Shown one piece after another: positions 59,538 through 64,000 of a DNA stretch of 64,000 nt; positions within the stretch are counted from its first letter, which is position 1; every line of letters starts with the position of its first letter. The notes under the pieces were generated by a model, which saw only the letters and a program-made list of their open reading frames with translations, was not told the DNA's origin and ran no database searches. The DNA lies in contig NZ_JAIFZQ010000008.1 of the NCBI RefSeq assembly GCF_019710585.1, positions 248,001 through 312,000 on the forward strand. Direction: 5' to 3'. The stretch is from Arthrobacter sp. MAHUQ-56 (GTDB lineage: Bacteria > Actinomycetota > Actinomycetes > Actinomycetales > Micrococcaceae). The position numbers were made by a program, and so were the translations under genes.

Positions 59538-60218
59538 ATGCCAGACGCACCCGCCCGGAACACCGGCGCCCACTTTGTCTACGCCGAACTGAAGCGGCAG
59601 ATCCTCAACCTGGAACTGAAGCCGGGAGAGCGGATTTACGAGCCTGCCATGGCGGCGGCGCTGCAGGTCAGCCGCACGCCGCTGCGCGAGGCCATCCGGC
59701 GGCTCATCTCTGAGGGCCTCCTGGAACAGCAGCCCACGGGCGGGGTGCTGGTGCCTGGGCTGGATGAGGCGGCGATCTCAGAACTTTACGAGGTCCGCGC
59801 AGCGATGGAATCCCTCATGGCCCGCAACGCCTGCGTGAAGGCGACGCCGGACGACATCGAGGCCCTGCACGGCATTCTGGAGCGCAACGCAGCCACGGTG
59901 AAATTCGCTGACGATGCGATGCACCAAGGTATGGCGCTGCATGCAAAGATCGCCGCCATCGCCGGAAACTCCTGGGCGCGGCGCTTCCACGGCCAGATCT
60001 CCAGCCACATGGAGCGTTACCGGCACTTCACCAACAGCACTCAGGAACGCAGGGACCAGGCGCTGGCCCAGCACCGGGCCCTGGTCGAAGCGCTGGCCGG
60101 CGACGACCCGGACAAAGCCGCCAAGCTGGCTTTCGACCACGTCATGGGCGCCCGCGATGCCGCGGTCCGTGCCATGTCCGGCAACACCGCAGCCGGTGAC
60201 ACCGTGGCCAGCCCGTGA
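59538..60218 (+). CDS. GntR/FCD-family transcriptional regulator
   Basis: A 226-residue regulator: winged helix at about 10-75 (KPGERIYEPAMAAALQVSRTPLREAIRRLISEGLL, read in parts) and an FCD effector domain from about 85 (ELYEVRAAMESLMARNA, then ALHAKIAAIAGN and AFDHVMGARD). GGAGGTATAGC gives a clear ribosome site for the ATG at 59538. The stop overlaps the MFS gene start by four bases (GTGA), so regulator and transporter are co-translated. The ligand may be the transporter's substrate, or that of the preceding MHS transporter. Confidence 0.92.
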   Translation: MPDAPARNTGAHFVYAELKRQILNLELKPGERIYEPAMAAALQVSRTPLREAIRRLISEGLLEQQPTGGVLVPGLDEAAISELYEVRAAMESLMARNACVKATPDDIEALHGILERNAATVKFADDAMHQGMALHAKIAAIAGNSWARRFHGQISSHMERYRHFTNSTQERRDQALAQHRALVEALAGDDPDKAAKLAFDHVMGARDAAVRAMSGNTAAGDTVASP

Positions 60219-61387
60219 TCGGTGAACTCGGGCGCCCCTCGGCCACTGCCCTCCTGGTCCATTCCACCCTGATCCAGGCCGTCACCTTCCTGGTCCGGCC
60301 CGCCGCCACCTACCGCGCCCTCGAGCTGGACGTCCCCGGATTCGCCCTCGGCCTGCTGGCGGCCAGCTATGCCGTCTTCCCCCTGTTGCTCGCCGTCCCC
60401 ACGGGCGGCCTGGTGGACCGCTTGGGTGAGCGCAGGCTGATGGCGACCGGGTCCGCCGTCGTCCTTGCCTGCTCTGCCTTCCTGCTGCTCTGGGGCTCGT
60501 CGATCGCCGCCCTGGTCATCGGGACGGCGCTGCTGGGCGCCGGGCAGCTGGGGTGCGTGGTGGGGCAGCAGGCGGTGGTGGCCAACAATGCGGGTGCGGG
60601 CCGGATGGACTCCGCCTTCGGATACCTGACCTTCGCCGCCTCCCTGGGGCAGGCCCTCGGCCCGCTGGCGATTTCGATGGTGGGAGGGGCCTCTATCCGT
60701 CCCGATACGCAAGCGATCTTCCTGCTCTCCGTCGTCATGGGCCTGGTGCTCTTCGCCACCACCTTCCTTGTATCGGCCCAGGTCAGCGGCGGGAAACGAA
60801 ACCCAGTTTCCGCCGGCAGCAACGGCAGCGCGGTGTCGCTGCTGAAGGCTCCCGGCGTCGCACGGGCACTCGCCACCAGCGCCACGGTCCTGGCCGTGGT
60901 CGACCTGACCATGGTCTACCTCCCCGCGCTCGGAGCCGACCGCGGGCTCACCGCGGCAACGGTCGGCGCCATGTTGACCGTCCGCGCCGTCTTCTCGATG
61001 GTTTCCCGGCTCCTGCTGGGCCGGGTTTCCCGCAGGACCGGCCGGATGAGGCTGCTGGTGGTGAGCCTTGCCCTGTCCATGGCGGCACTGGCCGCGGCAG
61101 CGATCCCCATGCCGGCGTGGCTGCTGTTCGTGGTCATGGCCGTACTCGGGCTGGGACTTGGCATCGGCCAGCCCCTGACCATGTCCTGGCTTTCCGCGCA
61201 GGCCCCCGCCGGGCAGCGCGGACGGGCACTTGCCCTCCGGCTCGCCGGGAACCGCGTGGGCCAGGTGGTCCTGCCCAGCGCCATCGGAGTCGTGGCGGCA
61301 GGGCTCGGTGCGGGCGGTGTATTCCTGGCCTCTGCGGCCGTGGTGGGCGGGACGCTCCTGCTGCTCCGCGGCGTGCAGCTGGACTGA
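60215..61387 (+). CDS. MFS transporter co-transcribed with the GntR regulator
   Basis: A 390-residue transporter with 12 predicted helices. The first-half motif A is VDRLGERRLMA, and the second-half equivalent is GRVSRRTGRMRLLV; a central loop (KRNPVSAGSNGSAVSLLKAPG) separates the halves. The family is generic drug/metabolite MFS. The GTG at 60215 overlaps the GntR stop as GTGA. Confidence 0.9.
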   Translation: MIGELGRPSATALLVHSTLIQAVTFLVRPAATYRALELDVPGFALGLLAASYAVFPLLLAVPTGGLVDRLGERRLMATGSAVVLACSAFLLLWGSSIAALVIGTALLGAGQLGCVVGQQAVVANNAGAGRMDSAFGYLTFAASLGQALGPLAISMVGGASIRPDTQAIFLLSVVMGLVLFATTFLVSAQVSGGKRNPVSAGSNGSAVSLLKAPGVARALATSATVLAVVDLTMVYLPALGADRGLTAATVGAMLTVRAVFSMVSRLLLGRVSRRTGRMRLLVVSLALSMAALAAAAIPMPAWLLFVVMAVLGLGLGIGQPLTMSWLSAQAPAGQRGRALALRLAGNRVGQVVLPSAIGVVAAGLGAGGVFLASAAVVGGTLLLLRGVQLD

Positions 61388-61423
61388 CGGCGCCGTTGGC
61401 GCAGTCCTGCCGGCGGGACGGGC

Positions 61424-62224
61424 TCAGTAGACGGAGCCCTCGAGGAGTTCGGAGAGCCGGCTCGCGGCACGGCGCAGTTCCGGAACGTTGGCTTTGATCT
61501 TTTCCTCGGTCGTCGCCTCCGCTGGGCAGTTCAAGGCCATTGATTCGTTGGCGCGGCCGGCTCTGTTCGTCAATGCCACCCCTACGGAGAGCACGCCAAC
61601 CACGCGCTCATTCGCAGAATAGGCGTAGTCACATCCAGGCTCGGGCAGCCGTGACTTCAGTTCCTCAACCGTGAACCCCTGCTCCTCGTGGCCGGAGGCG
61701 ATAGCGGCCGCTACCACCTGCTGGAGTTCGGCATCAGTGGCGCCCGCGATCAGGATCTTTCCGGCCGCGCCGCGAGTCAGGGGCAGGCGTTTACCCAGGG
61801 GCAGGTCATACTGCATGGGCGCTTTGCCTTGAACCCGCGCTACCAGGATCCGCTCAAACCCGAGGCGGGTGTGCAGGGAAACAGACATTCCGGTCTGGGT
61901 CGCGAGCTGCTGCAGGACCGGTCGTCCCGCAACCGCCAAGGGATCGTTTTCGAGGAAGCTCTTTGCCGCCGGCAGGACGGCCGGACCGATCCGGTACGAC
62001 TTGTCCGTCTGGCTGACCATCCCGAAATCCTGCAGCACCCGCAGGATCCGCAGCGTGGTGGGCAGGCTCATGCCGCAATTCCGCGCCAGGTCGCTGAGCC
62101 GCTGCGGCCGTTCGGCCCTCTGCAGTTCCGCAAAGACCTCCATGGCCCTTGAGAGGGAGCGCATATTCGAGGACTTGGCGCCCTCTTCTGCCGGACCGGG
62201 CGTGGTGGAAGTCTTCGTCGCCAT
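61424..62224 (-). CDS. IclR-family regulator of the tricarboxylate transporter
   Basis: A 266-residue regulator. The winged helix is at about 23-80 (RLSDLARNCGMSLPTTLRILRVLQDFGMV) and the IclR effector domain at about 90-255, with RGAAGKILIAGA and YAYSANERVVGVLSVGVAL. It is divergent from tctBA. Two related palindromes in the 120-base gap, one right at its own start codon, are likely operators. The ligand is probably the tricarboxylate carried by the transporter. Confidence 0.92.
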   Translation of the reverse strand: MATKTSTTPGPAEEGAKSSNMRSLSRAMEVFAELQRAERPQRLSDLARNCGMSLPTTLRILRVLQDFGMVSQTDKSYRIGPAVLPAAKSFLENDPLAVAGRPVLQQLATQTGMSVSLHTRLGFERILVARVQGKAPMQYDLPLGKRLPLTRGAAGKILIAGATDAELQQVVAAAIASGHEEQGFTVEELKSRLPEPGCDYAYSANERVVGVLSVGVALTNRAGRANESMALNCPAEATTEEKIKANVPELRRAASRLSELLEGSVY

Positions 62225-62225
62225 T

Positions 62226-62316
62226 CTTTCATTCTATGTAAGTTCCCCGCGCTTGACAGCTCCTGTGTCTCCTGTCACTATTTCTCAGTACGCAATATAG
62301 TTTCATTCTATGAAAC
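62226..62316. promoter_or_regulatory. tctBA promoter and two IclR-type operators
   Basis: On the plus strand TTGACA (62253-62258) and CACTAT (62276-62281), 17 bases apart, predict transcription from about 62288. A palindrome GTTTCAT-TCT-ATGAAAC lies at 62300-62316, just downstream. A related site, sharing TTTCATTCTATG and 14 of 17 bases, is at 62226-62242 against the iclR start codon. Confidence 0.7.
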
Positions 62317-62344
62317 GCGATGACGCACAGTGAAAAGGATCCCT

Positions 62345-62848
62345 ATGACAACGGAGTCAGTCGCGACGAAACCCCCGAGTACCGTGCGGGTGGCCCCCAC
62401 CGTTCTGGCAGGCATCGGCGCTTTTGCAGCCGTCGGCACGTATGTCCTGGTCAGTTCAGTCGGCCTTGGACTGTGGACTTCCCTCGGCCCGGGTCCCGGC
62501 CTGTTCCCCTTCGCCATGGGTGCCGTCCTCGTGGCCATGGCGCTCCTCTGGCTGCTCCAGGAACTCCGCAACCCCAGCGAAACCGCACCCGGAATCGACC
62601 GCGGACTGGTGGTCGGCGTCGTCGCCAGCCTCGTGGTCCTTGCAGCCGTCATGGACCTGCTCGGCTTCCAGCTGAGCATGTTCGCGTTCCTGCTGTATCA
62701 CCTGAAAATTCGCGGGCGCAGGACCTGGGTGTCCGCGCTGATCATCGCGGTGGCCGGAAGCTTTGGAGCGTTCTATGCCTTCAATTACGGCCTGAACGTC
62801 GCGCTGCCGGTGTCCGCCCTGCCCTTCCTTAACGCGATCGGACTGTAG
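62345..62848 (+). CDS. tctB: tripartite tricarboxylate transporter, small subunit TctB
   Basis: A 167-residue membrane protein with four hydrophobic segments: about 20-40, 55-75 (FPFAMGAVLVAMALLWLL), 88-108 and 125-160. The GLGLWTSLGPGPGLFPFAMG segment is typical of TctB. It forms the membrane complex with TctA and works with a periplasmic or extracellular TctC, not in view. The ATG at 62345 follows AAAAGGA; a GTG at 62330 is also open but poorly placed. Confidence 0.9.
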   Translation: MTTESVATKPPSTVRVAPTVLAGIGAFAAVGTYVLVSSVGLGLWTSLGPGPGLFPFAMGAVLVAMALLWLLQELRNPSETAPGIDRGLVVGVVASLVVLAAVMDLLGFQLSMFAFLLYHLKIRGRRTWVSALIIAVAGSFGAFYAFNYGLNVALPVSALPFLNAIGL

Positions 62849-62850
62849 AC

Positions 62851-64000
62851 GTGGATACCCTCAACGAACTCCTCAACGGCTTCGCGGCTGCCATGACCTG
62901 GCAGAACCTGCTGTTCGCCTTCCTCGGCTGCCTGCTGGGCACCATCATCGGCGTGCTGCCCGGCATCGGGCCGGTTGCAGGCGTTGCCCTGCTCATCCCG
63001 CTCACCCTCAACATGGACGCCACCGGGGCGATCATCATGCTGTGTGCGATCTTCTACGGCACCGCCTACGGGGGAACCATCACCAGCGTGCTGCTGAACA
63101 CCCCCGGAGAAGCAGCCTCCGCGATCACCACCATTGACGGCTACGCCATGACCAAGATCGGCAAGGCCGGCGCCGCCTTGACGATTGCCGCCGTCGGATC
63201 CTTCGTTGGCGGCACCATAGCCACCCTGGGCCTGGTGGCCGCAGCCAAGCCCCTGGGTGAGCTCGGCCTGCTGGTGGGGCCGCCGGAGTTCTTTGCGCTG
63301 ATGGTGGTGGGCATCTCGCTCCTCGTGGCGCTGGCAGGGAAATCGATGGTCAAGGCGGTCATCTCCGGTGCCCTGGGCCTGCTGATTTCCATGGTGGGCA
63401 TCGACCCCGTGGCCGGCGCCCCGCGCTTCACCTTCGGCATGGACCGGCTCCTGGACGGCGTCAGCTTCGTGGCCGTGATCGTGGGCGTCTTCGGCCTCTC
63501 CGAACTTTTGTCCTACCGCAAGGGTGACCAGCCGGCAGCGGTGCACGCGCCCAACCTGCGCTCGCTGCTGCCCACCGGCAGGGAGTGGCTCCGCAGCGCC
63601 CCGGCGATGGCCCGCGGCACCGGCATCGGCTTCGGCCTGGGCCTCATCCCGGGCATGACCGGCTCCGTCTCTTCGCTCCTGTCCTACGGTGCGGAGAAGA
63701 AGTTCTCCCGCAACCGCCACGAACTGGGCAAGGGCGCCATCGAAGGCGTGGCCGGCCCCGAGACGGCCAACAACGCCCACGCCAACGCGGCCCTGATCCC
63801 GCTGTTCACCCTCGGCATCCCGGCCTCACCCACCATCGCCGTGCTGATGGGCGCCTTCCTGCAGCAGGGCCTTACCCCGGGACCCACCCTCTTCACCGAG
63901 AACTCCGAGATCGCCTGGGCCATCATCGCCAGCCTCTTCATCGGCAACCTGATCCTGCTCCTGCTCAACGTCCCGCTCGTGGGGCTCTGGACCTCCATCC
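62851..64000 (+). CDS. tctA: tripartite tricarboxylate transporter, large subunit TctA (cut by window edge)
   Basis: The visible 383 residues belong to the 500-residue TctA family. GTIIGVLPGIGPVAGVALLIPLT, FYGTAYGGTITSVLLNTPGEAAS and the later GLGLIPGMTGSVSSLLSYGAEKKFS, GVAGPETANNAHANAALIPLFTLGIPASPTIAVLMG (each read in parts) are the conserved blocks. It is the main substrate-translocating subunit. The GTG at 62851 starts two bases after the tctB stop. The C-terminal fifth is outside the window. Confidence 0.93.
   Translation, partial: MDTLNELLNGFAAAMTWQNLLFAFLGCLLGTIIGVLPGIGPVAGVALLIPLTLNMDATGAIIMLCAIFYGTAYGGTITSVLLNTPGEAASAITTIDGYAMTKIGKAGAALTIAAVGSFVGGTIATLGLVAAAKPLGELGLLVGPPEFFALMVVGISLLVALAGKSMVKAVISGALGLLISMVGIDPVAGAPRFTFGMDRLLDGVSFVAVIVGVFGLSELLSYRKGDQPAAVHAPNLRSLLPTGREWLRSAPAMARGTGIGFGLGLIPGMTGSVSSLLSYGAEKKFSRNRHELGKGAIEGVAGPETANNAHANAALIPLFTLGIPASPTIAVLMGAFLQQGLTPGPTLFTENSEIAWAIIASLFIGNLILLLLNVPLVGLWTSI

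Noticed and set aside
1..64000. CRISPR arrays, insertion sequences, rRNA, origin of replication, toxin-antitoxin pairs
   Set aside because: No regularly spaced repeats, transposase motifs, rRNA signatures, DnaA-box clusters or small toxin-antitoxin gene pairs were noticed on either strand.

Overview
This 64 kb window is chromosomal DNA from a GC-rich actinobacterium, most likely a member of the Micrococcaceae close to Arthrobacter or Pseudarthrobacter. The evidence is the gene order fhaA-fhaB-pstP-rodA-pbpA-pknA-pknB beside tRNA-Leu, frequent GTG starts with 4-base ATGA/GTGA stop-start overlaps, actinobacterial orphan families (DUF5997, DUF3072, DUF3618), and many small sugar, sugar-acid and amine catabolic operons, each with its own regulator. 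I see no insertion sequences, prophage, CRISPR array, rRNA or replication origin. Family assignments come from reading the translations; no database search was possible.

Layout. 1-9290 (minus): cell-wall, cell-shape and Ser/Thr phosphorylation operon; pknB runs off the left edge. 9664-9746: tRNA-Leu(CAG). 9883-11814: GntR regulator and an L-talarate/galactarate-dehydratase-like enzyme with a palindromic operator. 11807-14065: TetR regulator divergent from a putrescine-oxidase-like flavoenzyme. 14132-20603: small stress and unknown genes, ending with a three-gene membrane-stress operon divergent from a MarR regulator. 20653-28762: bacterial eRF1-like protein, lipoprotein, alditol oxidase, an amidase-agmatine deiminase operon, an alpha/beta hydrolase and RsgA. 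29016-33071: two CNNM/CBS membrane proteins, a zinc-ribbon protein and a diguanylate cyclase. 33094-43581: a seven-gene sugar operon (CUT1 ABC importer, two Gfo/Idh/MocA dehydrogenases, a TIM-barrel isomerase, ThuA) with a divergent LacI, an enolase-superfamily dehydratase and a NodB deacetylase. 43602-49654: a second LacI controlling a polar-amino-acid-type ABC importer with a dehydrogenase and a DAO-type flavoenzyme. 49715-55758: SulP transporter and three GT-C glycosyltransferases. 56063-57798: two small proteins and TerC behind a probable Mn2+ (yybP-ykoY) riboswitch. 57875-64000: MHS transporter, GntR regulator with an MFS transporter, and IclR with a TctBA tricarboxylate transporter that runs off the right edge.

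Main biological reading. The same 21-bp perfect palindrome lies at the predicted transcription start of the putrescine-oxidase-like gene (12615-12635) and of the agmatine deiminase operon (26799-26819), 14 kb apart, in the same orientation relative to each gene. With the TetR gene adjacent to the first copy, this suggests one agmatine-to-putrescine-to-aminobutanal regulon. In it an amidase-signature enzyme appears to replace the usual nitrilase-type N-carbamoylputrescine amidase. A second local regulon is suggested by four MarR-type boxes (consensus TTAGTAAGCA/TGCTTACTAA) in front of marR, the DUF3618/holin operon and a flavin-binding stress protein gene. Both regulons are inferences from sites seen directly in the sequence.
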